DNA from: Prado023 sp963706875
Lineage (GTDB): Bacteria; Actinomycetota; Actinomycetes; S36-B12; CAIYMF01
DNA length: 64,000 nt
Reading direction: 5' to 3'
Assembly (NCBI GenBank): GCA_963706875.1
Contig: CAVPNW010000021.1
Span: forward strand, 124,001-188,000
The position numbers and the translations under genes were made by a program. Shown piece after piece: positions 9,932 to 18,474 of the stretch (position 1 is its first letter; each line of letters opens with the position of its first letter). The notes under the pieces were generated by a model. That model made no database searches and was not told the origin of the DNA. It worked only from the letters and a program-made list of their open reading frames with translations.

Positions 9932-11278
9932 TCAGTTGGGCAGGTCCTCCAGCATCTCGGTGACCAGCGCCGCGATCGGCGAGCGCTCGCTGCGGGTCAG
10001 GGTGACGTGCGCGAACAGCGGGTGCCCCTTGAGCTTCTCGACCACCGCGACGACCCCGTCGTGGCGTCCCACCCGCAGGTTGTCGCGCTGGGCCACGTCG
10101 TGGGTCAGCACGACCCGGGAGTCCTTGCCGATGCGCGACAGGACGGTGAGCAGCACGTTGCGCTCCAGGGACTGGGCCTCGTCGACGATGACGAACGCGT
10201 CATGCAGCGACCTGCCGCGGATGTGGGTCAGCGGCAGCACCTCGAGCATGCCCCGGTCGAGCACCTCGTCGACCACCTCGGAGGTCGTGATCGCACCGAG
10301 GGTGTCGAACACCGCCTGACCCCAGGGCGACATCTTCTCGTGCTCGCTGCCCGGGAGGTACCCGAGCTCCTGGCCACCGACGGCGAACAGGGGACGGAAG
10401 ACCACGACCTTGCGGTGCTGCTGGCGCTCGAGCACCGCCTCGAGCCCGGCGCACAGGGCCAGTGCGCTCTTGCCCGTGCCCGCGCGGCCGCCGAGGCTGA
10501 CGATCCCGATGTCGGGATCCAGGAGCAGGTCCAGGGCGATCCGCTGCTCGGCTGACCGGCCGTGCAGCCCGAAGGCCTCCCGATCACCGCGCACCAGTCG
10601 CAGCCGCTTGTCGGCGGTGACCCGGGCCAGGGCCGAGCCCCGCTCGGAGATCAGCACCACACCGGTGTTGCAGGGCAGGTCACGCGCCAGGTCGAGCTCG
10701 ATCCGCTCGTTGTCGTAGAGCTCGTTGACGACCGAGGAACCGACCTCGATCTCCTCGATGCCCGTCCAGCCGGTCGAGAGCACCAGCTCGGCGCGGTACT
10801 CCTCGGCCTGCAGGCCCAGGGTGGACGCCTTGACCCGCAGCGGGAGGTCCTTGCTGACCACCACCACGTCGCGGCCCTCCGCGGCGAGGTTGCGCGCCAC
10901 CGCCAGGATCCGGGTGTCGTTGTCGCCGAGCTGCATCCCGGTGGGCAGGCGCGACAGATCGGAGTGGTTGAGCTCGATCCGCAGCGTGCCGCCCTCATCG
11001 TTGAGGGGGATCCGCTCGTCGAGGCGGCCGAAGTCCACCCGGAAGTCGTCGAGCATCCGCAACGCCTGTCGGGCGAAGTAGCCCAGCTCGGGGTGGGTGC
11101 GCTTGGCCTCCAGCTCGATGATCACGACCAGCGGGATGACGACATCGTGCTCGTCGAAGCGGAAGACCGCTCGCGGGTCGGACAGCAGGACGGAGGTGTC
11201 GAGCACGTAGCAGCGACGCGCCTCCGTTCGAGCTCTGCTGGATCGGGGCTTCGTCGCAGTCGGCACACGCGCCTCCAC
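9932..11278 (-). CDS. phoH2: PhoH-family protein with N-terminal PIN domain (PhoH2 type)
   Basis: 448 residues. The N-terminus (about 20-150) is a PIN ribonuclease domain: RRCYVLDTSVLLSDPRAV with the first acidic residue, VVIPLVVIIELEAKR, and DNDTRILAVARNL. The C-terminal half is a PhoH ATPase with Walker A GRAGTGKSALAL, Walker B AFVIVDEAQSL and LTHDVAQRDN. PIN-PhoH proteins are sequence-specific RNA helicase/RNases in mycobacteria. The start is a GTG at 11278; a second in-frame GTG 12 bases on is possible. TAGATT at 11318-11323 is a likely -10 box with a leader of about 35 nt. Confidence 0.9.
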   Translation of the reverse strand: MEARVPTATKPRSSRARTEARRCYVLDTSVLLSDPRAVFRFDEHDVVIPLVVIIELEAKRTHPELGYFARQALRMLDDFRVDFGRLDERIPLNDEGGTLRIELNHSDLSRLPTGMQLGDNDTRILAVARNLAAEGRDVVVVSKDLPLRVKASTLGLQAEEYRAELVLSTGWTGIEEIEVGSSVVNELYDNERIELDLARDLPCNTGVVLISERGSALARVTADKRLRLVRGDREAFGLHGRSAEQRIALDLLLDPDIGIVSLGGRAGTGKSALALCAGLEAVLERQQHRKVVVFRPLFAVGGQELGYLPGSEHEKMSPWGQAVFDTLGAITTSEVVDEVLDRGMLEVLPLTHIRGRSLHDAFVIVDEAQSLERNVLLTVLSRIGKDSRVVLTHDVAQRDNLRVGRHDGVVAVVEKLKGHPLFAHVTLTRSERSPIAALVTEMLEDLPN

Positions 11279-11433
11279 AGTCGGGTCGGGCGGCTCGGGG
11301 TGCGCCCGACCTGACCGAATCTAGGCGCGGCCGGCGCGTGCGGCCGCGCCGACACGCCGCGCGCGGGGCGCTCTGCACCGGAAGGTCGCCGAACCGTCAT
11401 GTGCCGGCCATCGAGCCGACGGGTGGGTCGAGC

Positions 11434-12195
11434 TCAGGATCCGTAGCGCCGTTCCCGGGCCGCGTAGTCGCGCAGGGCGCGCAGGAAGTCCACGCGCCGG
11501 AAGTCCGGCCAGTAGGCCTCGCAGAAGTAGAACTCGGAATGGGCGCTCTGCCACAGCAGGAACCCCGACAGCCGCTGCTCTCCGGAGGTCCGGATGACCA
11601 GGTCGGGGTCGGGCTGGCCCTTCGTGTAGAGATGCGCGGCGATGTGCTCCACATCGAGCTTCGCGGCCAGGTCCTCGATGGAGGTGCCCGCGGCGGCCTC
11701 CTCCTGCAGCAGGGCGCGGACCGCGTCGACCAGCTCCTGGCGCCCGCCGTACCCGACCGCGACGTTGACGGTCATGCCGTCGATGCCCGACGTCGTGAGT
11801 TCGGCGTCCTCCAGCACCTGTCGGGTGCGTGCCGGCAGCGGTTCCTTGGCCCCCACGTGGCGGATCACCCACTTGCCCGACGCGGCCAGCTGCTCCACGG
11901 ATCCCTCGATGATCCCCAGCAGCGGGTCGAGCTCCTCGCTGGGCCGGGTCAGGTTGTCCGTCGACAGCAGCCACAGGGTGACCACCTCGACGCCGACCTC
12001 GTCGCACCATTCGAGGAACTCCGCGATCCGCTCGGCCCCGGCCCGATGTCCTGCTGCACTGCTCGAGCCCTGTTCGGTGGCCCAGCGTCGGTTGCCGTCC
12101 AGGATCACCCCGACGTGGCGTGGGATGTCGCCCTGGCTGAGGTCGTGGGCCAGACGGCGTTCGTAGAGACCGTAGACGAGGTCGTCCAGACCCAT
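11434..12195 (-). CDS. Short-chain Z-isoprenyl diphosphate synthase (UppS family)
   Basis: 253 residues. cis-Prenyltransferase signatures are clear: VILDGNRRWATEQG, LWLLSTDNLTRP, NVAVGYGGRQELVDAV and DPDLVIRTSGEQRLSGFLLW. The opening MGLDDLVYGLYERRL and overall pattern are nearer to the mycobacterial Z-farnesyl diphosphate synthase Rv1086 than to the long-chain Rv2361c (recall, not a search). The neighbouring hemolysin III gene mirrors the Rv1085c-Rv1086 pair. The product probably primes polyprenyl phosphate synthesis for wall lipids. Ribosome site GGGAGG. Confidence 0.9.
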   Translation of the reverse strand: MGLDDLVYGLYERRLAHDLSQGDIPRHVGVILDGNRRWATEQGSSSAAGHRAGAERIAEFLEWCDEVGVEVVTLWLLSTDNLTRPSEELDPLLGIIEGSVEQLAASGKWVIRHVGAKEPLPARTRQVLEDAELTTSGIDGMTVNVAVGYGGRQELVDAVRALLQEEAAAGTSIEDLAAKLDVEHIAAHLYTKGQPDPDLVIRTSGEQRLSGFLLWQSAHSEFYFCEAYWPDFRRVDFLRALRDYAARERRYGS

Positions 12196-12234
12196 TCGCG
12201 CCTCCCGTAACGACCTCTGTGCCCGTCGTGGAGG

Positions 12235-12921
12235 CTATCGCACCGCCGTCACGACCAGCGTTGCGGCAACGAAGTGGGCGGCCCAGCCGCCGAGGGTGAA
12301 GGAGTGGAAGACCTCATGGAAGCCGAACCACTTCGGTGACGGGTTGGGCCACTTGGTCGCGAACACCCCGGCACCGACCGTGTAGAAGACCCCGCCGAGC
12401 AGGATCAGGCCCAGCACCCAGGCATGGCGCGCGTCGGTGAGGATGTCCGAGCGCAGGAAGCCGGGGAGGAACATCGCCGAGGCCCAGCCCAACGCCAGGT
12501 ACATGGGCACGAACAGCCAGCGGGGAGCGCGGACCCACAGCATGCGGATCGCGGCCCCACCGACCGCGCCGAGCCACAGGACGGCCAGCAGCGACCGAGC
12601 CGGGCCCGGGCCGAGCAGGGCCACCGCGAAGGGCGTGGCGCTGCCGGCGATCACGAGGAAGATGTTGGCGTGGTCCCAGCGCTGCAGCATGCCCGTGACC
12701 CGGGGCGAGAACCGGCCGCGGTGGTACACCGCCGAGACCGAGAAGAGCAGCACCGTGGTCAGCGCGAACAGGACCACCGGGATGCGCAGGTCCGAGGGCG
12801 CCAGGATCGCCAACAGGACCGCAGCCGTTCCAGCGATGGGGGCAGCCACCAGGTGCAGCCACCCGCGCAGGACGGGCTTGACCGACAGGTAGTGCTCCCG
12901 CAGGGACTCCGCGGGGTTCAT
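12235..12921 (-). CDS. Hemolysin III / PAQR-family membrane protein
   Basis: 228 residues with seven hydrophobic segments. PAQR motifs are present: SAVYHRG after the second segment, QRWDHANIFLVIAGSATPF, and the C-terminal FHEVFHSFTLGGWAAHF, whose histidines with the first His form the predicted metal site. The family's bacterial role is poorly known; in E. coli TrhA affects membrane lipid homeostasis. The gene lies just upstream of the Z-prenyl synthase on the same strand (39 bp gap), suggesting co-transcription. Confidence 0.9.
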   Translation of the reverse strand: MNPAESLREHYLSVKPVLRGWLHLVAAPIAGTAAVLLAILAPSDLRIPVVLFALTTVLLFSVSAVYHRGRFSPRVTGMLQRWDHANIFLVIAGSATPFAVALLGPGPARSLLAVLWLGAVGGAAIRMLWVRAPRWLFVPMYLALGWASAMFLPGFLRSDILTDARHAWVLGLILLGGVFYTVGAGVFATKWPNPSPKWFGFHEVFHSFTLGGWAAHFVAATLVVTAVR

Positions 12922-12967
12922 GGACGAAGTAGAGCAGTGCCCGCCGCGAACAGCAAGCGACCGCCGA

Positions 12968-13768
12968 TCAGTCGAGGTCGACGATCACCGGGGCGTGGTC
13001 GCTCGGGGCCGGCGTGCCCTTGACCCCCGGCTTGCGCGCGTCCCGATCGACGACGGCGGCGCGCACTGCTCCGGCGAACGCGGCATTGGCGTAGACGAGG
13101 TCGATCCGCATCCCCATCGCCTTGTGGAACGACCCGGCCCGGTAGTCCCAGAAGGTGTAGGGGTGCGGCCCCTTGTTGATGGTGGGCACGACGTCGGACA
13201 GGCCGAGCGCCCGCAGCTCGGCCAGCGCCGCCCGCTCGGGTGCGGTCACGTGGGTGCTCTGGGCGAACTCCGCGATGTCCCAGACGTCGTCGTCGGCGGG
13301 CGCGACGTTGAAGTCGCCCATGACGGCGAACGGCAGCGGGGCCGCCGCCACCGGCCCCAGGTGCCCGGCCAGGGCGTGCAACCAGGCCAGCTTGTACTCG
13401 TAGTGGGGGTCCTGCGGGGTGCGACCGTTGGGCACGTAGACGCCCGCGACCCGTACCCCACCACAGGTCGCGGCGATGTAGCGCGCCTCCGGGGCGTCGG
13501 CCGGCTCCGGGAAGCCGGGGACCCCCGGGATGTCGGTCTCCAATGCGGCGATCCCGACCCGCGAGAGCAGCGCGACGCCGTTCCAGCGCCCCTGCCCGCG
13601 GTGCACCGACTCGTACCCGGCTGCCGCGACCTCGTCAGTCGGGAAGGCCTCCTGGGCGATCTTGGTCTCCTGCAGCACGACCACGTCCGGCTCGGTCGCC
13701 TCCAGCCAGGACAACAGCCTCGGCAGCCGGGCGGGCAGGGAGTTCACGTTCCAGGTGGCGATGCGCAC
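12968..13768 (-). CDS. xth: Exodeoxyribonuclease III
   Basis: 266 residues. Endonuclease/exonuclease/phosphatase fold with the active-site motifs in order: TWNVNSLPAR, VVVLQETKIA (metal Glu), VAGVYVPNGR, VMGDFNVAPADDD (catalytic Asp and Asn), TFWDYRAGSF, MRIDLVYAN, and PSDHAPVIV with the general-base His. It repairs abasic and 3'-blocked DNA ends. It lies 46 bp upstream of the hemolysin III gene on the same strand. Confidence 0.95.
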   Translation of the reverse strand: MRIATWNVNSLPARLPRLLSWLEATEPDVVVLQETKIAQEAFPTDEVAAAGYESVHRGQGRWNGVALLSRVGIAALETDIPGVPGFPEPADAPEARYIAATCGGVRVAGVYVPNGRTPQDPHYEYKLAWLHALAGHLGPVAAAPLPFAVMGDFNVAPADDDVWDIAEFAQSTHVTAPERAALAELRALGLSDVVPTINKGPHPYTFWDYRAGSFHKAMGMRIDLVYANAAFAGAVRAAVVDRDARKPGVKGTPAPSDHAPVIVDLD

Positions 13769-13945
13769 GACCGCGATTCTGGCACCCGCTGCTCACCCTC
13801 CGGGACCAGGAGGCGCCCGGTGCACCGATACTGAGCACACAGTGATCTTGAAGTCACGCTGCGTTCGCTGCGAGAGCGACCGAAATCGGCGCGAAACGCC
13901 GGGGGCAATGCTGTGTGGACCCCATCGAAATGGCAGGATCCCCCC

Positions 13946-15304
13946 ATGTCCGTGTCCCTGGCCGTCGGCGACGTCCGCCGGATCGCGCACGGGCCCATGC
14001 GCACGTTGTTCGTGGGGCAGTTCATCAACGCCCTGGGCAGCGGCCTGACCCTGGCCCTGCTCATCCCCTACCTGTTCAAGGTCCGTGACATCCCATTCGA
14101 GGTCGCCACCGCCCTGCTGGCGTGGCAGGCGGTGCTCGCGCTGCTCATCTCGCCGATCTCGGGCACCCTTGTGGACCGGTTCGGCCCACGGCCCATCCTG
14201 ATGGGCGCTGCGCTCGTCACTTCGGTGGGCGTCTTCTCCTATGGCCATGTCGACACCGTCGGCCAGGCGTTCGCCGCCATGACCGTGGTGGCCGTCGCCG
14301 GGGCTGGCATCTGGGGACCCTCCTCAGCATTGACCGCGCGCCTGGTCGCCCCGGCTGATCGGGCTACCGCGTTCGGATTCGGCTTCATGCTGCTCAACCT
14401 CGGCCTGGGCCTCGGCGGCCTGATCAGCTCGACGATCGTGGACTTCAAGGACCCGAGCACGTTCCGCCTGCTCTACACCCTGACGGCACTGGCGTACGTG
14501 GCGCTCTTCGTCGCCGTGCTGTCGATGGGCAACGTCGGAGGTCGGCCCGTTGAGGACGAGCCGACCGACGAGGGGTCGTCCTCCCGAGCTGCTGAGGGTG
14601 GTGGCTGGCGGGAGGTCCTGCGCGACCGGACCCTGCTGCGCTTCGCGCTTGCCGGGCTGCTGATGCTCACCTTCGGCTACGGCAGCATCGATGGCGGCGT
14701 GGCCGTGTTCATCACTGACTTCGTCGGGCTGAATGAGCGCTACATCGGGATCGTGTTCGCCGCCAACACGGCCGTGATCGTGATCAGCCAGTTGTTCGTC
14801 CTGTCGGTCGTCAAGGGCCGCTCCCGGGCCCGCGTCCTGGCCGGCGTGGGCGTGATGTGGGCCATCAGCTGGCTCCTGTTCGGCTCGGCCCTCACTGTTG
14901 AGGGCTGGCTGGCGGGCTTCGGGCTGATCATGGCCATGGGCGTCTTCGCAATCGGCGAGACGATGTGGTCCCCGACCGCCCCAGCGCTGCTCAACGACCT
15001 CGCTCCCGAGCACCTGCGTGGGCGCTACAACTCCTTCCAGTCTGTTCTGTGGGGAGTCTCCGGGGCCCTCGGTCCACTGCTGACGGGGGTCCTGCTCGGC
15101 ACCTGGGGCGGCGGGGCGTGGACCTTGACCCTGGCCGTGGGCTGCCTGGTCGCAGCTCTCCTCGCACTGCACCTTCGCCAGTACCTCACGCCCGGGCAGG
15201 ACGGACTGGGGCAGCCGGCCGAGTCTCCCGACGACGACCCCGACCCGGCCCGCCCCGAAGGAGACCCGGACCTGGACCCCGCCTTCTCGGCTGAGGCCCG
15301 CTGA
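13946..15304 (+). CDS. MFS transporter (drug-efflux-like)
   Basis: 452 residues with about 12 membrane segments and a charged central loop (about 200-225). The intracellular 2-3 loop motif GTLVDRFGPRPILM is the MFS A-motif. The C-terminal tail is strongly acidic (DDDPDPARPEGDPDLDPA). It resembles MefA/macrolide-efflux-type permeases; the substrate cannot be told. A CAGGAT box six bases before the ATG suggests a leaderless transcript. Confidence 0.85.
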   Translation: MSVSLAVGDVRRIAHGPMRTLFVGQFINALGSGLTLALLIPYLFKVRDIPFEVATALLAWQAVLALLISPISGTLVDRFGPRPILMGAALVTSVGVFSYGHVDTVGQAFAAMTVVAVAGAGIWGPSSALTARLVAPADRATAFGFGFMLLNLGLGLGGLISSTIVDFKDPSTFRLLYTLTALAYVALFVAVLSMGNVGGRPVEDEPTDEGSSSRAAEGGGWREVLRDRTLLRFALAGLLMLTFGYGSIDGGVAVFITDFVGLNERYIGIVFAANTAVIVISQLFVLSVVKGRSRARVLAGVGVMWAISWLLFGSALTVEGWLAGFGLIMAMGVFAIGETMWSPTAPALLNDLAPEHLRGRYNSFQSVLWGVSGALGPLLTGVLLGTWGGGAWTLTLAVGCLVAALLALHLRQYLTPGQDGLGQPAESPDDDPDPARPEGDPDLDPAFSAEAR

Positions 15305-15338
15305 GCTCTCCGGGCCGGCTGTCCGGGCCGACGCCGAC

Positions 15339-16058
15339 TCACGCCTGCGGGAGCTGTGGGCGGTCGTCGCCCCCCAGTGACTTGTTCCTGCGCGGCTTGC
15401 GCTTGACCTCCACGCCGCCGAAGAGTGCCGCACCCTTGACCCGCAGCACGGGGGCGCCCGGCTGGCCGGGTCCCTCGGCCTGCTGGTCGAAGCCGCCGAA
15501 GATCCCCATCCCGTCGACGTGGACCGCCAATCCCTCGGGCACGGTGATCTCGATGCCGCCCATGACCGCCACGGCGATGATCTCGGACTCGGCCTGCGCG
15601 AAGGTGGACCGCGTCAGGTCCAGCTCGATGCCCCCGAACATCGCGAACGCGGTGAGCTGGGCCGGCACGACCCACTCACCCTTGCGGGTCGCCCCACCGA
15701 AGATCGCCACCACGGACGACGACGAGGAGTCCACGCCGTCCGGCGGGTGCCAGCCGGACACCGGGGCCGGAGCCGGCATCGGGGGGACAGCGAGGGCCAT
15801 CCCCGTCAGCGGGGCCAGCGCAGCCGCCACGGTCGCCGGCGGGAGGCCATCGAGGACGGGCACGAGGTCGGCCGCCGTCCGCGCGGCGAGGGTCGCGGTC
15901 AACCGCTCCTCGTACTCGTCGCGGTCGAGCCGACCCTCGGCATAGGCATCTCCGATGACATCAGCCATGCGCGCGCGGTCCGCGTCGGAGACCAGGACCC
16001 GACCGGCCGCCCCGAGGGGTCCCTCTGCCGGTCCGGGTGGGATCTCCGACAGGCTCAT
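15339..16058 (-). CDS. DUF1707 plus LiaF-like C-terminal (cell-wall-active response) protein
   Basis: 239 residues. The N-terminal DUF1707 (about 22-75) reads LVSDADRARMADVIGDAY and GRLDRDEYEERL. The C-terminal half has three tandem FGG/MGG beta units (VAIFGGATRKGEW, FAMFGGIELDLTRS, VAVMGGIEITVPEG, GIFGGF, AALFGGVEVKR), as in DUF2154/LiaF sensor partners. Likely envelope-stress related (inference). Its ATG overlaps the stop of the DUF3817 gene by 4 bp, so it is the last gene of the SURF1 operon. Confidence 0.85.
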   Translation of the reverse strand: MSLSEIPPGPAEGPLGAAGRVLVSDADRARMADVIGDAYAEGRLDRDEYEERLTATLAARTAADLVPVLDGLPPATVAAALAPLTGMALAVPPMPAPAPVSGWHPPDGVDSSSSSVVAIFGGATRKGEWVVPAQLTAFAMFGGIELDLTRSTFAQAESEIIAVAVMGGIEITVPEGLAVHVDGMGIFGGFDQQAEGPGQPGAPVLRVKGAALFGGVEVKRKPRRNKSLGGDDRPQLPQA

Positions 16059-16408
16059 GGCGCCGCGACCTCAGCCTGCAACTGGTGGGTGATCCGCCGC
16101 TCGAACACGAAGGACATGAACGGGATCGTGCCGGCCAGTGCGACGAGCACCGTGCGCCCCGGGGTCCACCGGGCGCGGATCGCCACATCGAGCACCGTCA
16201 CGAGATAGAGCATGTACAGGAAGCCGTGCAACTGCCACCCGAGGGCGTACCAGAGCGAGTCGTCATTGCCCAGCACGTACTTCCAGGGCAGTCCAACCAC
16301 CGTCATGAACGCCAGGAGCACGCCGGTGACCCACGCCATCACCTGGAACCGCTTGTACGCACCTGACCTCAGGATGGTCGCGGGGGCGGGGGCGGCGTGC
16401 GTGCTCAT
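16055..16408 (-). CDS. DUF3817 integral membrane protein
   Basis: 117 residues with three membrane segments: FQVMAWVTGVLLAFMTVVGLP, LGWQLHGFLYMLYLVTVLDV and TVLVALAGTIPFMSFVFERR. The spacing and WxxHGFLYM motif are those of DUF3817, frequent in actinobacteria beside SURF1 and haem/cytochrome-oxidase genes. Overlaps both neighbours by 4 bp (ATGA), showing tight translational coupling. Confidence 0.87.
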   Translation of the reverse strand: MSTHAAPAPATILRSGAYKRFQVMAWVTGVLLAFMTVVGLPWKYVLGNDDSLWYALGWQLHGFLYMLYLVTVLDVAIRARWTPGRTVLVALAGTIPFMSFVFERRITHQLQAEVAAP

Positions 16409-17151
16409 CGGGGGGTCTCCTGCTCGACGGGTCGGTCCACGTAGTCGCGCCGGAAGCGGTTCCAGAAGAAGATCGCGAAGGCAGCGAACGCAACCCACTG
16501 GATCGCGTAGGCCGCATTGCGCCAGTTCAGGCCCACCTCGGCTCCGGGCAATTCTGTCACCTGCAGCGGCAGTGGCTGCCCCTCGGCTGCCGGCTGCATG
16601 TCGGTCAGCGCGAACCAGCCCGAGCGCACCGGGTAGCCGGCGTGGGCCGACAGGGCGCCGGTGTCCACCACGGGCAGCGTCGGCGGGTCCCCGGCCGTGA
16701 CCGCGGCCCCGGGGACCCGCGCGTCGGCCACCAGGACGCCGACCACGTCGACGATCCCCGCCGGCGGCGGTGCTGGGCGCTCACCCGGGGGCACCCACCC
16801 GCGCACCACCGCGACGGAGGTGTCCGCCGGGTCGGTGGCGGTGCCTGCACGGGGTCGCATGGGTGTCAGCACCCAGGCCCCGTCCTGCCCGTCGCGCTGC
16901 CGGGGCTCGACGAGGACCTCGTTCGCAGCGTCGAACTCACCCGAGATCCGAACGCGCATCCCACTGAACGCCGTGGCGGGGTCGAGGTCGGCCAGCGCGA
17001 CCACCGGTCCCTGGGGCACGGCGTCGACCTCCGACCGGTTGGCCCGGTCCCACTGCCAGCGCGCGGCAACGACGCACACGAGCACCGCCAGGACGGTCAG
17101 GACGTGGAAGGCCAGCCGGCGGGGATCGGCCCACGATCCACCAGGGGACAT
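16405..17151 (-). CDS. SURF1-family cytochrome oxidase biogenesis protein
   Basis: 248 residues. SURF1 topology: an N-terminal membrane helix (about 14-33), a large extracytoplasmic domain with QWDRANRSE, VRISGEFDAANEVLVEPRQ and VRGWVPPGERP, and a C-terminal helix in NWRNAAYAIQWVAFAAFAIFF. SURF1 helps deliver haem a to cytochrome oxidase. The start shares one base with the stop of the 74-residue membrane protein (TGATG), and its stop overlaps the DUF3817 start. Confidence 0.93.
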   Translation of the reverse strand: MSPGGSWADPRRLAFHVLTVLAVLVCVVAARWQWDRANRSEVDAVPQGPVVALADLDPATAFSGMRVRISGEFDAANEVLVEPRQRDGQDGAWVLTPMRPRAGTATDPADTSVAVVRGWVPPGERPAPPPAGIVDVVGVLVADARVPGAAVTAGDPPTLPVVDTGALSAHAGYPVRSGWFALTDMQPAAEGQPLPLQVTELPGAEVGLNWRNAAYAIQWVAFAAFAIFFWNRFRRDYVDRPVEQETPR

Positions 17152-17375
17152 CAGCGAGAGTCGCCCTCGACCTCGCCAGGAGCTCCGGTCGCGCCCGGCA
17201 CGAGTCGGGCGGAGCCGAGGTTGGACTGTGCCCGGCGCAGGTGGCGCAGGAACGACCACAGCAGCAGGATCAGCGCACCCAGGAGCAACAGGAAGAACAC
17301 CGAGGTCAACGGGCTGGGCCGTACCGTCGGCCCCTGCTCCACCTCGGCGATCACCGCCGCAACAAGACCGTGCAT
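17151..17375 (-). CDS. Small single-pass membrane protein, first gene of SURF1 operon
   Basis: 74 residues. One strongly hydrophobic helix (about 25-45, VFFLLLLGALILLLWSFL) is followed by a basic patch RHLRRAQ and a polar tail. Its stop shares one base with the SURF1 ATG. I do not recognise a family; the position suggests a small partner in oxidase assembly (inference). Confidence 0.7.
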   Translation of the reverse strand: MHGLVAAVIAEVEQGPTVRPSPLTSVFFLLLLGALILLLWSFLRHLRRAQSNLGSARLVPGATGAPGEVEGDSR

Positions 17376-17425
17376 GCCAACCTCCCAGCCTGCGGATGTG
17401 CAGTGGGTACTAGTGTCGCAGCATC

Positions 17426-17920
17426 ATGTCGTCGACACGAACGGCCGGTCACCCCTCGCAGTGGCCCCCGCACATCCGGGAGCGCTATGGGGTCACCGAC
17501 CGCCCCCGCTGGGCACCTGCCGCACTGATCGCGGTGGGCCTGGCCTTCCTGGCCTTCGTTACCTTCCTCGGGCTGCGGCTGTCCAATCCCGCGATCGACG
17601 CCGGGGTGCTGTCCTACAGGACTGTGACCGACGAGCGGATGACGATCACCTACGAGGTGCAGCGCCGCGAGACGTCCCCAGCCACCTGCGTCCTGCGCGC
17701 CCGGGCCCTGGACGGCTTCGACGTCGGCTACGCGGTCATCGAGCTGCCGCCGGCGCAGGGACGCACGAACCACACGTTCGAGATGCGCACAGCGTCCCGC
17801 GCGGTGGTGGGCGAGCTGGTCGGGTGTGGCCTGACCGGCCCGCCGCCGGGGATCCCGGGCGCGCAGTTCCGACCTGGGACCGTCGCCCCCGTTCAGCCCT
17901 GGACCTCGACGCAGCCCTGA
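17426..17920 (+). CDS. DUF4307 membrane protein
   Basis: 164 residues. A short N-terminus with ERYGVTDRPRWA precedes one membrane helix (about 33-50), then an extracytoplasmic beta-rich domain with YEVQRRETSPATCVLRARALDG and VVGELVGCGLTGPPPG. DUF4307 is an uncharacterised actinobacterial family found beside greA, as here. Divergent from the SURF1 operon with 50 bp between. Confidence 0.85.
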   Translation: MSSTRTAGHPSQWPPHIRERYGVTDRPRWAPAALIAVGLAFLAFVTFLGLRLSNPAIDAGVLSYRTVTDERMTITYEVQRRETSPATCVLRARALDGFDVGYAVIELPPAQGRTNHTFEMRTASRAVVGELVGCGLTGPPPGIPGAQFRPGTVAPVQPWTSTQP

Positions 17921-17978
17921 CCCGTGCGGTGCCGGTGTTACCCTCGATGACCAACTGATCACTGCCCAGGAGACCACC

Positions 17979-18473
17979 GTGTCCGAGAGCCCCCAGACCA
18001 CCTGGTTGACCCAGGAGGCCCACGACCGCCTTGCCGCCGAGCTCGAGGAACGCCAGACCACGCGCCGTACCGAGATCACCAAGCGGATCGCCGCCGCACG
18101 CGAGGAGGGCGACCTCAAGGAGAACGGCGGGTACCACGCGGCCAAGGACGAGCAGGGCAAGAACGAGGCGCGCATCCGACAGCTGCGCCAGATGCTCGAC
18201 CACGCCCAGATCGGCTCCCCTCCCTCGGAGGAGGGCGAGGCTGCGCACGGGATGGTCGTCAGCGTCGAGCTGGTCGCCAGCGGTCGCACGATGACCTTCC
18301 TGCTCGGCTCGCGCGAGGAGGCCGCGCACGCCAGCGTCGACGTGATCTCCCCCTCCTCGCCGATGGGCGCCGCCGTGGACGGCGCGAAGGTCGGCGACGA
18401 GGTCACCTACACGACCCCGGCGGGCAAGGAGCTGACCGCCCGGATCACCCACGTGGAGCCCTACGTCGGCTGA
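17979..18473 (+). CDS. greA: Transcription elongation factor GreA
   Basis: 164 residues from a GTG with CCAGGAG upstream. The N-terminal coiled coil carries the acidic tip EEGDLKENGGYHAAKDEQG that reaches the RNA polymerase active site; the C-terminal half is the FKBP-like domain with ISPSSPMGAA. It rescues backtracked polymerase by stimulating transcript cleavage. It converges with ilvA: the two stop codons are one base apart. Confidence 0.96.
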   Translation: MSESPQTTWLTQEAHDRLAAELEERQTTRRTEITKRIAAAREEGDLKENGGYHAAKDEQGKNEARIRQLRQMLDHAQIGSPPSEEGEAAHGMVVSVELVASGRTMTFLLGSREEAAHASVDVISPSSPMGAAVDGAKVGDEVTYTTPAGKELTARITHVEPYVG

Positions 18474-18474
18474 C

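Noticed and set aside
13842..13857. Possible CRP site before the MFS gene (GTGA-N8-TCAC)
   Set aside because: The spacer is 8 and not 6, and the flanking bases do not match the consensus.
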